The translations under genes and the position numbers were made by a program. From Colias croceus (Eukaryota; Arthropoda; Insecta; Lepidoptera; Pieridae), in assembly GCF_905220415.1 (NCBI RefSeq), contig NC_059544.1, positions 5,582,501-5,646,500 on the forward strand: DNA of 64,000 nt, in the 5' to 3' direction. Shown here piece after piece: positions 25,801 through 36,699 of the stretch (positions are counted from its first letter, which is position 1; the number at the start of each line of letters is the position of its first letter). The notes under the pieces were generated by a model that saw nothing but the letters and a program-made list of their open reading frames with translations, searched no databases and was not told the DNA's origin.

Positions 25801-28800
25801 CATAAATAGCACCACTGATTTTACCTGTATCATCAAATGCCACTTGATACTTAATTAAACATGGATGTCTGTATCCTGTTGCTTGCATATCCTCATCTCT
25901 ATCTAGTACTCCCCGAATAGGCTTTTTTAATCGATAAGCAGCGACAGCAACTGGTAATGCAAGTATAAGAGACCTTGTTTCTTTTCCACCAAAACCTCCA
26001 CCAATTCTTTTTATTTTAGATACAACTTTATGGTTAGGTATATTGAGTACCTGGCCTACAGTATGCTGAAAAAAAAAACAGTTTAGTATTTTGGTCGAGC
26101 TATTTTGATTAAATTAAAAATTAAAAAAAAAATGTTTACCGCAACTTCCGCCGGATTTTGAGAATTGCATATTACTTCTAATTCGTCTTCTTTCCTTATA
26201 GCATACGCTGAAACTGTTTCTAAGTAAAAATGTTCTTGAGCTCCAATTCGTATGTGGCCATTTTTCTTATGTTTCGATTGCTTAAAAGCTTCTTGTACAT
26301 CGCCGTGTACCAGTTGTCTATAAGTATTTGGATAATATGAATCATGAGCAATTGCATCTTCAATTGTTACTACGACTGGTTCTATTTTTTCATACGAAAC
26401 CATCACCAGATTTTTCGCTCTTCGTGCAATTTGTTCAGTCTTAGCAACTATAGCTCCCACGATACAAGATTTGCTAGTCACTACATCACTTACGAATACT
26501 TCTTCGTCTTTTAGAATTGGACCCATCTTATTACGCTCTTTTGGTATATCTGCCGCTGAAAAAAACGCTACAACACCCGGCACAGCTAGTGCTTTGCTTG
26601 CATCAATTGATTTAATTTTTGCATGAGATTCTGCGCTGTAAATTAATGTTAAGTATAACTCTTCTTCCAGAGTCGGAAGATCATCACAATATATTGCTTC
26701 GCCTGTAGCTTGTTTAAAAGCTGACATATGAACAATTGGCTTTCCAACAGCATCATATGTGGTCCTTTCATTATTTTTGATTTCAAAACATTGAGAGCTC
26801 TTTGGCTGCAGTGCAGGTATTTGATAACTACCAGATAGTTCGTAATTACTGGGCCTTGTACCGTTCAAGCTTCGTATTTGTAAAATATGCAAATAAAATC
26901 GGAAAAAGAGACTAAGACACAACGATTTTCTATATTCTGGCATACCTCCTGGTACAGAACTATTTAATTTAAACTCTTCCGTCAAAGAGTCAAATACTGA
27001 TTTTAAAAGTGATTGGTCCCAATGTTTCCCTTTCATTAATAAAGATGTTTTGGTAGCACAAACAGTGGTTGGAGCCATTCCTCCAAAACATAACTTGGCA
27101 TCGGATACAATTAAATTATTTTTTTCAAACTGAACATTAAATGCTGCCGTTACGATTGAAATATCATCTTCTCGTCGCTTAGCTTGTTTGTATGCCTTAA
27201 CAAATTGATCGTTACCTGTAAAAGGTATTTCTACAAATAATACTATCTCGTCTTCTTCTATTGCAACTTTTCTATAACCTTTGAAGAAATTGGAATCAAT
27301 CGTCAGTTTTCTCTCTCCACGCTCTAAACTTTTGACCGTAAGTGTAGCTGCACTAGCCATTAAAATTGGATTTAAGTCAGAAATTGGACTTGCTGTGACA
27401 ATATTTCCGACTAATGATGCTGTATTGCGAATTTGAGTGCCTGCAAACCAATGAAGCATATCTTTTATAGCTTCGAGAACTTTCCCTTTAGTATCATTCT
27501 CCTTTATAAAGTTATCCAAAAACTTTACTAAATCACTCAGAGTAACGGTAGCGCCAACTTGTATACCACTACTAGTAACTTGAATAGTGTTCAGTTCTTT
27601 TATTATAATTGGCGATATTAAAATGGGATATACCATCTTTTTAAATTTAACTTCAACTCCAATTTCAGTATTCCCAGCTACAATTTTACTAAACGGATAC
27701 TGTTTCTTTAGTAAAAGAAGTTCCTCTAATTTAAAAGGTCGAACCCATGCTATATTTGGTCCTTTGAAATATGTTAGACTAGAGACGTATTCTTTGTTAT
27801 TAATTTTTAATTCAGGGGGAAATATCGGCTCTTGTGTGGGACTGTATGGTTTAAATTCTGATTTATCAAACAACGTTTCTTTTTCTTGACTATCCGCATT
27901 CTTAAGTCGACAGCAATCTTCACCCATCATACACGGTGATTTGGAATCACCATTGGCATCTAGTTTTCCATTGTACTGATGTTCCCATTCCTCCAAAAAT
28001 GTTTTAAAGCCTTCTATAATAGGTCTATAACCGGTGCACCTACAAAGATTACCCTGCAAAGCCGTGTCAATGTCACTGAAATCAATTTTATTTTTGTTCC
28101 TTAATAAAGTATACATCGACATAACTATTCCTGGTGTACAAAAACCACATTGAGATCCGTGTGCTTTTGCTATCCTTTCTTGAACTGGGTGCAATTTATC
28201 CTGAGTCGAGCCTATACCTTCCACAGTTGTGATTGCCATGCCATGTACTGTGCACAAAGGCATTAGACACGCGTTAACCGAATAATGTCTGATGGTATTA
28301 TAAGGATAATTAGTTATTTATTTATTTCATTATTTATACCAAATTTCATGATGATTTATACCAAATTTCATGATCATAGAAATTCGTTTAAGTAGTACAA
28401 CGCAAAATAAGCCAGTAGATAAGTAGGTAATTGATTTCAATATTTTATAACAAAACCATCAATTTGCAGCACGAGAACTGAAGAATACTGATTTAATAAT
28501 TGTACTCGATGTGAAGTAGGTATTTAATTTGGTTTTAGAAGTAAAATAATAATAATTGTTGCAATTATGTAAATATAGGTTATCGTGTTATCAACGTTTC
28601 TTAATAGTTGGACATCTAGTAGATACTGAGTATTTATGTTTAATAAGAAACAATTTCATTGTAGAAACTAAATCAAGACTAAATCACACCAAAAATAATA
28701 TACCATAAATATCTTAATATGTAGCTATCTCAGATAACTCCGACTAAACAAATTTTATTGAAAAAAAAAAGTTCGATTATGAAGTTAAATTGAAAACACG

Positions 28801-31800
28801 TAACTAACTACCTAACAATGAATGATGGCAAACAGCCATACAATCATAAAACAATGATGTGCATATTGCATAGGTACCTATACTTAGTAATTATTAAATT
28901 ATTGATATATTTGTTTACTAATATTATGCTTACTCGTAAAAAACAAGGGATGTAATAACCTAATAACTAATAGGTTTACTTAAGTGGTATCAATTAGATG
29001 TTGCAATTATCTATATGCATTAAATGAGCTACTCAACGCAATATGTACTTAAACTTGTTAACTGCGTAACTAACAGGAGATTACTAAAAAACTTGTCACA
29101 TATAAAAGGATACTTGATTCGATCTTCGTCCTGCAAATATTGCGACACCATAACCGTGCAGGCCCCGCAACCGCCTTCGCCGCACCCATACTTCGTTCCA
29201 GTCAGGTGCAGTTTTCTTCGCAAATACCATAACAGGGTCCATTCTGGGTCTGGCTGTGGCTCAACCACCTGGAATTATTAAACAGAAATCATAAATTAAT
29301 TGATCTCGGAATCAATAATACCATTTCACACCACGTTGTGGCCTTCCTATTTCAAATTTAAAATATATTCTATGCCTATTTTAACAGACTGAAAGAGCGC
29401 TCCACTATATCCCAGTTTAAAAATATTCACGTAAATACTAAGAAAAATATGTAACTATAGAAGAACACAAATCCTAATTGCTAGTAGGTATCTAAATTCA
29501 AATTTTTTATGTTGCTAATCGCTATTTAATATCGCTGTTTAATAATAAGCCAAAATGATAACTAACTTACTGAGGATGTATCGCTAATATACCTATCATA
29601 CAAACCTCCACACGATTATGTTTTCGTAATAAAACAGCACTGACTTAATAGCGTAAATAGCGCAGAAAAACGATTGCTACATATTTATGATGCGTATCTG
29701 GGGGCACAGTAGTGCCCCCGCCAAGACGAGCCAAGCGAACAAGCGAAGCGCACGGGCACTACCTACCTTTTCTCGAAGCGCTTCGACGTTTTTTTGAACC
29801 CTCATAACTTGGATTTGGATTATGCTAGATCAACAAAATTTTCGGGATATATTGCCAATAGCGGACTTAATGAAAATATTAAGTTTTAATTACATTAGCT
29901 TTTATACTTCAGATTTTATTTATATCTAAAAAACGCTAATTTCGTCACTGACTCACTGATGATCATCAAAATTCTTAAGGTATTTCCTAATGCCCTAGAA
30001 AGCTGAAATTTTGTATGTGAGCTAGTATTAGCACACGAACAACAAAAAAATTATAAAACTTGTAACTTTCATCCCCCAACCCCTTAAACTAGGGGATGGG
30101 AGTTTGTATGAGACCTGTAATTTTAAATTAAATTTTGATGACGCTAGAGGTCTAATCTAATAATCTAAAACTTGGTTCCCCTAGATATATATATGCATAG
30201 GTACTCCTTGTTAAAAAAAAAAATTAAAAATTTAATCGACATATAAAATTTTGTTACAAACAACTTACAAAAAGAAATGAAATCCCACCAAAAACATTTT
30301 CATGTAAAATGTTTCCAAGACGAGCCCATGTGACTCGCACTGTCAAAAAGTTATCAGATCTCATGTAGAGCCAAGCTTCTAACACTACACGCCCTAACTC
30401 TACAAGGCCTAACTTCACAAACTCTACACCTTAGTCAAAATATGTGGCTTGGCCGTTCGTTACTACATGAACTAATGTATAACACAAAAGTAATGAACAG
30501 TGAATTAATTAATTTTTCACCTTACGCCGATGTGAATGTAGCGAAATGGCCAAGCCACATATTTTGACTAAGGTGTAGAGTTTGTGAAGTTAGGCCTTGT
30601 AGAGTTAGGGCGTGTAGTGTTAGAAGCTTGGCTCTACATGAGATCTGATAACTTTTTGACAGTGCGAGTCACATGGGCTCGTCTTGGAAACATTTTACAT
30701 GAAAATGTTTTTGGTGGGATAAATATATCCATTAACCACAATACTAGGTATTTTGAAATGCAAGCAAGATAGCATAATGCAAATGTGCCATTTCTCTTCC
30801 ATGAAATACTTATAAATATACATTGGTTATACTTGCATTTATGCCTTATTACGGTAGTACCTACCTACGCATCAATGTGTATTTAAAAGATTCCATCTGT
30901 ATTCAACATATTTGTAAGTACACTACTTTAGATACGACAAAGTGAGCTGCTGTATCAAGTGTGTAACGAACTCATTTAAGACTCATCACGACGAATATTT
31001 TTGTCTAAAAAACTTTACGTACCTAGATAAAGATTAGGTTTTAGACAAAGCGGGCGAAGCCGCGGGCGCTAGTAGGTATACTTATAAATTTCATACGTAA
31101 TATAACGTACCTACGTAGGTACCTCCTACCTTTATAAATTTTGTATTACTTGGTCATAAGTAAGCTCATGATATAAAGGAAATAGGTAGTAGGTAGGTAA
31201 TAAGTTGACAAAACTGCAATCTAAATTCAGACCACAAGAATAAATAAATTGGATTAAAGAAACAAAACTCAGTGAGTGACAGTAAATGGAACGGCACGAA
31301 TCCCTTCTAAGCAAGCTCCCTTCCTACGGCTTACCTCCAGTCCTCACAGCTTGGATAGCCGACTTCTTGAGGGAACGATCTATTCGGGTAGTCATTGACG
31401 GCTGCTCGTCTAATCAATTGGCAATCAACGCCGGCGTACCTCAGGGGTCTGTTCTCTCCGCAACCCTCTTTCTGATACATATAAATGACCTTCTCCAATC
31501 AAACATCTTTGGGTATGCAGACGATTGTACGGTTGTGGAGAGATACCTGTCAAATGCTCGTGCAACTAATGTTACCATCCAGAACGAGAGAGAGGCCATG
31601 GTGCAGCGAATAAACCAGACTCTACAAAAAGTATCTCAATGGGTAGATGCCAACTTAGTGAAGTTTAATGCTGCCAAAACACAGGCGTGTCTTTTTTCTG
31701 CCAAAAGGAGTCCCCTCACCTTAACTCCCTCTTTCCGCGGTGTGTCGATAGAACTAGCCGATAACTTAGAAATGCTTGGAGTTTCACTATCGCCAACCCT

Positions 31801-34312
31801 CAACTTTGGCCAGTTTATTACGTCCAAAGCTCAACTCGCAGCCAAAAAACTTGGCATACTAGCTAAGGTGCGGCAGTATTTCACATCTGAACAGCTTTTA
31901 ACTCTTTATCAAGCTCAAGTTCGATCTTGTGTGGAATACTGCTGCCACCTCTGGGCAGGTACCGCCAAATGTCACCTCGATGTTCTGGAAGCTATGGAAC
32001 GTCGCGCCAAGCGAATTATTGGAAACGACCGGCTATTCGAAAACCGGCTTCTGAGCCTTGGTCATCGCCGCAAAATTGCCAGTCTCTCAGTTTTTTATCG
32101 ACTTCATTTCGGGGAATGTGCAACTGAATTACATGGCCTTATCCCAGCTTCCCCTTTTTTCCAAAGAACGTCCAGGCGCACGGCGGGATACCACCCTTAC
32201 CTGGTAGAAATGCCGACTGCACGCACAGCACGCTTTGCGTCCTCCTTCTTAATGCGAGCTGCCAAAGAGTGGAATTCTCTGCCGGCGTCCGTCTTTCCAG
32301 AGAAGTATAACATGGGAATTTTCAAGAGACGAATTAACAGGCACTTTCTAGGCGGGCGTGACTTACCACCTTAGATCTCGTCACCACTTTCCATCAGGTG
32401 GGACTGGGGTCAAACGTCCGCCTATCTATGTATAAAAAAAAAAAAAAAAAAAAAACTAGGCCACTGCGAAGGATTATAATAGTGCACAAGAATACGCACT
32501 TATGTACCTACATTTCATTTTCCATTTTGGGTATACTCGATATAAACAAAACACCGCGACCGGCGCGATTGGAGAGAAATCAACCACATGACGGATGATC
32601 GTATTTTAATTGAAATGGGGAAAATTCCAGTAACATTGAAAGGACTGGAAACTTGAACTTTGGTCATTTTTGATCTGCAGACTGCAGTCCAATATATTAT
32701 GTATTTACTATCAGACCAAAGAGACGCCATTATTAAATTCAAAGGCATCATTGCCTTCGTTCCATACAAATGAATATTTTAATACAATTTTTTATGTTAT
32801 ACTGGAGCCCTTACTGGAGCCAATGAACGTCTCCTGATAAAAACAAATGTAGGTAGGTAATTTACGCTCATAAAGATCCTACCCTCCTCGATTTTCTCGA
32901 TATAAAAAATGTTACAATAACACAACAATTATACACTATTGAGGGTCATTCATATTGCTATGCTTTATTCCACAGCTTTATTCCGTCCGTCGATAGGTAT
33001 ATACCTACAGTAACCGTCTCTAAATATAAATCGTCTCCTCAATCTAGGAAGGTATCTAGGTTAGTGTTTCTCCAAGCTCTTTACTGAGCCCCTTATCTTA
33101 CAGTAAGAAAACAACTTATTGAATATAAAAACGTGTTTATTTGTCTTCCGTTCGGCAGAACTGAGACACGAGTTTATTACCTAATTCATTTTATCAAAGA
33201 GAGATTTATTTCATAGTAAGTATGTAGGTAGGTAGTATAGAAAGTAACATATATTATAGGTACTTAACTTTTTATCCGGGTTCACGCATGCCAAGCAACA
33301 AAAAAAATTGTAAATGTTATTGTATGAGATTATTTGTTGAATAAATGAATGTAAATGTCGTTATTTTCACAGGTATCAGATGACATAGGTAATATTTCTA
33401 CCCATTTATAAGGAATGTTTTCGGTTTAATGTGGGTAGTGTGTACGAATTATTACGATGGTATTCGACAACTTAATTATTCTGCACTCTTCAAATAGGTA
33501 TGTAGTTATTATTCACAGCCGATATCAAGCCTCAATTAGGTACCGACCCACAAAATAAAAATTGGTAGTGATTATATGTGCAAAATAAGTGATTTTGGAA
33601 CTACAAACTTTGATCTAAGACCACACACAATTGAGAAATTGAAATAACTTGAAGTTTTACATCATAAAATAATATACAATACTAGCGGTCCGCCCCGGCT
33701 TCGCCCGTGGTACATATTAACGTTTTCTCTACATAAGAACCATCCTCGTACTTCAAGGAATATAATAAAAAAAGAATTATCGAAATCGGTTCAGCCGTTC
33801 TCGAGTTATGGAATTACAACGAAAAGTGGCATTGATTTTTATATATTAGATTGTTTATTTCCAACGTATAATATGAAATATGTACCTAACTGTAGATAAT
33901 ATGTTCTAGCTCAAATATATTATTATGATCAACCATGACCTAGGTATCCTACTTTTCTACATAACGGTCACCATTCTGTTTTACAAATCGATTGCACAAT
34001 ATATTTACATCTATTACCTATTTCACCCATAACAAGTTAAAACAACAAAAATGAAATCAATAAAAACAGAAGATACCTACCATATTTTAAATGCCTAATA
34101 ATTGAGACGGTAATTAGGTTGTATGCGGTTTCGTGCTAGGCTCAGAATCTCCTTAACCTATTATTAATCGAATTCTCTAATCACTCCATAATAATAAAAC
34201 AAAACATTTTTATTTAAATTTACGATGAATAAAAACTCACCTTTTTACCGTTTACAAAAAATATTAAACTTGTATCTTTTTTCTCTGGCAAAAAGTCCTC
34301 GATATTATCCAT
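16898..34312 (-). CDS. XDH: Xanthine dehydrogenase, complete, 8 coding exons
   Basis: This enzyme oxidises hypoxanthine to xanthine and uric acid. Exons are 34312-34241, 29268-29114, 28288-26140, 26065-25757, 25560-25223, 24658-23854, 22680-22513 and 16948-16898. All have GT-AG borders and consistent phases, giving 4047 nt and 1348 residues, the usual XDH length. Visible are the first 2Fe-2S ligands C53, C58, C61, C83, the second C123, C126, C158, C160, the FAD motif GNTEIG (281-286), and molybdenum-site GGGFGGKE with E821, R899, FRGFGG (930-935) and VGEPP with E1280. E821 and R899 correspond to bovine E802 and R880, which aldehyde oxidases replace, so XDH is preferred over AOX. The last exon encodes only 16 residues ending GRPWNVIP, matching the PWxV end of XDHs. 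Introns 1 and 7 (about 5.0 and 5.6 kb) are filled with transposons. The start is the first ATG before FVNGKK. Confidence 0.95.
17085..17247 (-). mobile_element. 5' fragment of a Lep1-type Helitron-like element
   Basis: On the minus strand it reads TCCTACTACTAATATTATAA then ATGCGAAAGTTTGTGAGGAT, the start of the same family as 39741-40676, but the CTAG end is missing. It abuts the LINE poly(A) tail. Left limit approximate. Confidence 0.65.
17260..19286 (-). mobile_element. 5'-truncated CR1/Jockey-type LINE in XDH intron 7
   Basis: A minus-strand frame of 654 codons (19286-17322) encodes a reverse transcriptase. Motif A is VSLDIAKAFD (272-281), motif B AGVPQGCVLSP (about 330-340), and the active site is CYADDS (358-363). 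A C-terminal segment (RLVGEPSLTDRLDTLAFRRD) is typical of CR1/Jockey-like elements. The upstream endonuclease domain is absent, so the copy is 5'-truncated near 19255 and the first residues of the frame are host intron. A run of 15 A follows the stop on the minus strand (17274-17260). The reverse transcriptase frame has no stop, so insertion is probably recent. It is transcribed in the same direction as XDH. No clear target duplication found. Confidence 0.92.
19290..21440. other. XDH intron 7, part without recognised elements
   Basis: AT-rich DNA with no supported exon, repeat border or structured RNA. XDH exons resume only at 22513. Confidence 0.5.
21445..22300 (-). mobile_element. Lep1-type Helitron-like element, copy 2, carrying a nested MITE
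   Basis: On the minus strand it starts TCTATACATA and ends GGAAGCTAG before T. Its outer parts match copies 1, 3 and 4. It is longer because extra GC-rich sequence and a mariner-type MITE (21650-21863) sit within it. Located in XDH intron 7. Confidence 0.8.
21650..21863. mobile_element. 214 bp mariner-type MITE nested in a Helitron-like element
   Basis: The ends TACAGGGTGTAATCGTTAAG and its inverse CTTAACGATTACACCCTGTA extend into a pairing of about 70 bp. TA lies on both sides (21648-21649 and 21864-21865). No coding capacity. Confidence 0.85.
22387..22420. repeat. (TTTA)n/(TAAA)n palindromic microsatellite
   Basis: A TTTA run is followed directly by its mirror TAAA run, forming a self-complementary AT-rich stretch near XDH exon 7. 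Confidence 0.8.
22690..23820. other. XDH intron 6 with repeat-like tails
   Basis: Near 22695-22740 there is an AATCAAAATCAAAA-type run like LINE or SINE tails seen in Lepidoptera, and a GT-rich microsatellite lies at about 22941-22980. A short hairpin CACAATAGAAAATCTATTGTG occurs near 23734-23754. No coding content found. Confidence 0.45.
29695..30720. mobile_element. Hairpin-started fold-back element, copy 2, with 173 bp arms
   Basis: It opens TATCTGGGGGCACAGTAGTG with the same terminal hairpin as copy 1. It ends in two inverted arms, 30282-30454 and 30548-30720, each 173 bp and almost perfectly complementary, separated by a 93 bp loop. It is in XDH intron 1. No ORF of substance is present. 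The arms would give a long double-stranded hairpin in the XDH pre-mRNA. Confidence 0.85.
31035..31071 (+). mobile_element. Solo 3' end of a Helitron-like element
   Basis: GCGGGCGAAGCCGCGGGCG then CTAG before T matches the 3' end at 7328-7357, but no body is recognisable to its left. Confidence 0.5.
31287..32455 (+). mobile_element. Second 5'-truncated CR1/Jockey-type LINE fragment, in XDH intron 1
   Basis: A plus-strand frame to 32374 encodes the C-terminal part of a reverse transcriptase. It begins inside the palm just after motif A (ESLLSKLPSYGLPP), then AGVPQGSVLSA, the active-site GYADDC, and the conserved C-terminal segment ending NMGIFKRRINRHF. The tail is 22 A at 32434-32455. Wording parallels the 17260-19286 element but with many differences, so it is a different family of the same clade. 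It is inserted antisense to XDH. Motif A and everything upstream are missing. Confidence 0.9.
33682..33850 (-). mobile_element. Helitron-like element, ACTAGCGGTCCGCCCC type, copy 2
   Basis: On the minus strand it begins TCTAATATATAAAAATC after A and ends GGGGCGGACCGCTAG before T. It is highly similar to 14324-14493. XDH intron 1. Confidence 0.75.
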
Positions 34313-34436
34313 ATTTATTCCAATGGTTAGCTATACAAGTTTATTATTGTTGTAAAATCACTTTCAACACAACACACTCGTTCAATGAACGCTGTCGATC
34401 AACTGGCGGAATCCAAATGAAATAATTATTTTTAAG

Positions 34437-34475
34437 ACTGAGAGCGAAGCGAGCTGTGAAGTGACGTATAAACAA
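34437..34475 (-). promoter_or_regulatory. Putative core promoter of the complete XDH
   Basis: A minus-strand initiator TCAGTC at 34441-34436 lies about 126 bases upstream of the ATG, with a TTTATACG TATA-like word about 30 bases further upstream. The layout matches that of the second XDH at 8539-8572. Function inferred. Confidence 0.4.
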
Positions 34476-34648
34476 GTTCACTAAGTAAGTATGTACCTAT
34501 TTAAAAATAATCTGTTTAATCTATCAGATTGATTCTCTTGATATTTCATAATAAGTCTTAAATAATGAACAAGAATCACATAATAAAAAAACCTTAAAAC
34601 TCTTAGTTACTTAGGTAGGTACCTACTTACTTAAATCTTCTCGTTTTT

Positions 34649-35388
34649 AACCGACCTCAAAAAAGGAGGAGGTTATCAATTCGGCCGGTATTTTTTTTTT
34701 GTATGTACACAAATAGATGTACCTACACCGATTACGCCGAGGTTTCTGAACCGATTCACGTGATTATTTTTTTGTTCGATGCGGGATGGTGTCAAATTAG
34801 TCCATAAAAATTTTATTCGGATAGGCCCAGTAGTTTTTATTTTATGAGCATTTTTGTCTGTATTCGATGACTTAATTGAAATGTAGCAAGTAACTTTCCC
34901 GTCCGACTAGGGCCCTTCCGGCCTCCTCCACTCAAGCGACAGCCCAAGCCGAGGTTCGAGATCCCCGTCAAAGGGGGACGCCCTTGCGCATGTCGCTACC
35001 AGGGTGAACCTTCAGTTCACCCACGTGTCCGCGTTAAAATGTAGTAGCCCTTCTGGCTAATATTGAGACTCACCACACAAAACGATAGAGATTGGATAGC
35101 GAAGAAACATTATCATGACATAGAGCTGATTTGATGATGAAATCGGAAGGTGGCCATAGGAACTCAGAAATATATTGACACAACTTTATCGAGTTTGGGC
35201 TCGTTTGATTCTTGTTAAAAACTAACTAAAATGTATTATACTGAGCACTTAGTATGAAGCCCGTGCACTGACATCAAACCTTTTTAGTAAATAACACATC
35301 TAAATAAATAATATGTAAGTAGTAATTAATAATCTTTAATAATATCAAATCTTTTTTATTTTTTACTTTTCCGTTTTTGAAGTCGGTT
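34649..35388. mobile_element. TIR element with AACCGACYTCAAAAA ends
   Basis: AACCGACCTCAAAAAAGG at the left is mirrored by CCGTTTTTGAAGTCGGTT at the right. The interior includes a GC-rich block (GTCGCTACCAGGGTGAACC) and no transposase. The termini resemble a repeat very common in Lepidoptera. Confidence 0.65.
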
Positions 35389-35501
35389 GTTTTTAACGAA
35401 GTTATTTTTAGCTAAAACTACTGTCTAAAACAATGTTGAGAGGTTATCAGCTATTATCAAACGAACGTACCTACATAATACATATTACATTATATAATAA
35501 C

Positions 35502-35560
35502 TAGATTTCCGCCCGCAGAGTCGCCCGCGTTTTCTAAGAAAAACCCGGATAGATCTCCAA
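35502..35560 (-). mobile_element. Helitron-like 3' end fragment
   Basis: CTAGATTTCCGCCCGC followed by GCCCGCGTTTTCTAAG is the inverse of the GCGGGCGGAAATCTAG end seen at 40654-40676. Only the end is recognisable. Confidence 0.45.
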
Positions 35561-35736
35561 TCTACAACAATAGCTACCTAAGTGCCGAAATACTCCTGAT
35601 ACCTACCAAATCATTCATATTATCATATAATATGTACATAGGTAATTAACAAAAGCCGCAGAGCCCTAACAGAACCTTATTTCTCCCACAACAAAGTCTT
35701 CTCTTTCTCTTTTTTCGTCTTCTTTCACTACCTATT

Positions 35737-36357
35737 AGTTCAGGATCCATCGCCCATTTTTGCAAGTGACTACTATCAAGCTGATTTTCCGTGAGTAGCT
35801 TTATTTTGATGAGACGCCCAATAATTTCGTGTACGAAACTCTCGATTGTGGTAGCTAACAGAGATAACAAGGATAAAAATTTTGATTTGATGGTTCTCAA
35901 ATATTTATTACGCAATTTGTTGTCTGTTGAATTATATAAACATTAACTAAGTGAAAACAAAAAAATCAGCTTGTTAGTAATCATTTATGATGACCTCGTT
36001 ATCGATACACTTTGGAAAGGGGGATTCTTTGAACAAACCATAGATTTTGTAGGACAAATATTTTTTCGAATAATTTAGATTCAAAAATCTAATCAGTAGA
36101 TTAGATTTTTGATTGAATTTTTTTTTGTTTTTGATGTTCAATTGAGATTGAACAAAAAAAAATTCAGTTAACTAGTAATAAATATTTGAGAACCATCAAA
36201 TCAAAAAATATTTTACTTGTTATCTCTGTTAGCTACCACAATAGAGAGTTTCGTAGTTCGTACACGAAATTATTGGGCGTCTCATCAAAATAAAGCTACA
36301 AACGGAAAATTAGCTTGATAGTAGTCACTTGCAAAAATGGGCGATGGATCCTGAACT
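35737..36357. mobile_element. 620 bp fold-back element with about 177 bp arms
   Basis: The left arm from 35737 (AGTTCAGGATCCATCGCCCA) is mirrored at 36178-36357 (ending TGGGCGATGGATCCTGAACT). Arms differ by a few substitutions and small indels. The spacer holds further A/T palindromes such as AATCTAATCAGTAGATTAGA. A minus-strand frame through it (35915-35646) is not a recognisable gene. Confidence 0.8.
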
Positions 36358-36377
36358 ATATAGATATCAAATCATAC

Positions 36378-36660
36378 CATAGCCCATATACGTTCCCACT
36401 GCTGAGACACAGGCCTCCTATGAGCGTAGCTATAGTGGGTAGGTACAGGCCACTACGCTGGCCAAGTGCGTGTTGGATTACGGCCTGATTATGAACTATT
36501 TCGGTTTCCTCAGGATGTTTTCCTTCACCGTTCGAGCTGTGGTGATGTTACAACATGCGGAGATAAATTGAAAAATCAATTTATGTCTCGAAGGACTCGA
36601 ACCCCGGACTTATCGATGCAAAGTCCGAGGTCTCACCACTGCTCGAAATAAATAAATAGT
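36378..36660 (+). repeat. Dispersed lepidopteran repeat (CCCACTGCTGAGACACAGGC type), SINE-like
   Basis: The blocks TTCCCACTGCTGAGACACAG, CACTACGCTGGCCAAGTGCG, GGATGTTTTCCTTCACCGTT and CTCGAACCCCGGAC occur in the order known from a repeat widespread in moth and butterfly genomes. It ends in (AAATA)n. Its parent element class is not clear to me. Confidence 0.65.
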
Positions 36661-36699
36661 ATAAAATAAATAAATAATGATATTTATTACCTATTATCC

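Noticed and set aside
16898..34312. Aldehyde oxidase as the identity of the large molybdo-flavoenzyme
   Set aside because: E821 and R899, PTAAS-type wording and the NAD/FAD region fit XDH; AOX replaces the first two residues.
35646..35915. 89-codon basic minus-strand ORF
   Set aside because: It runs through an arm of the fold-back element and is not a known protein.
36378..36660. tRNA gene
   Set aside because: The GAACCCCGGAC-like block recalls a T-arm, but no cloverleaf can be built; it belongs to a dispersed repeat.
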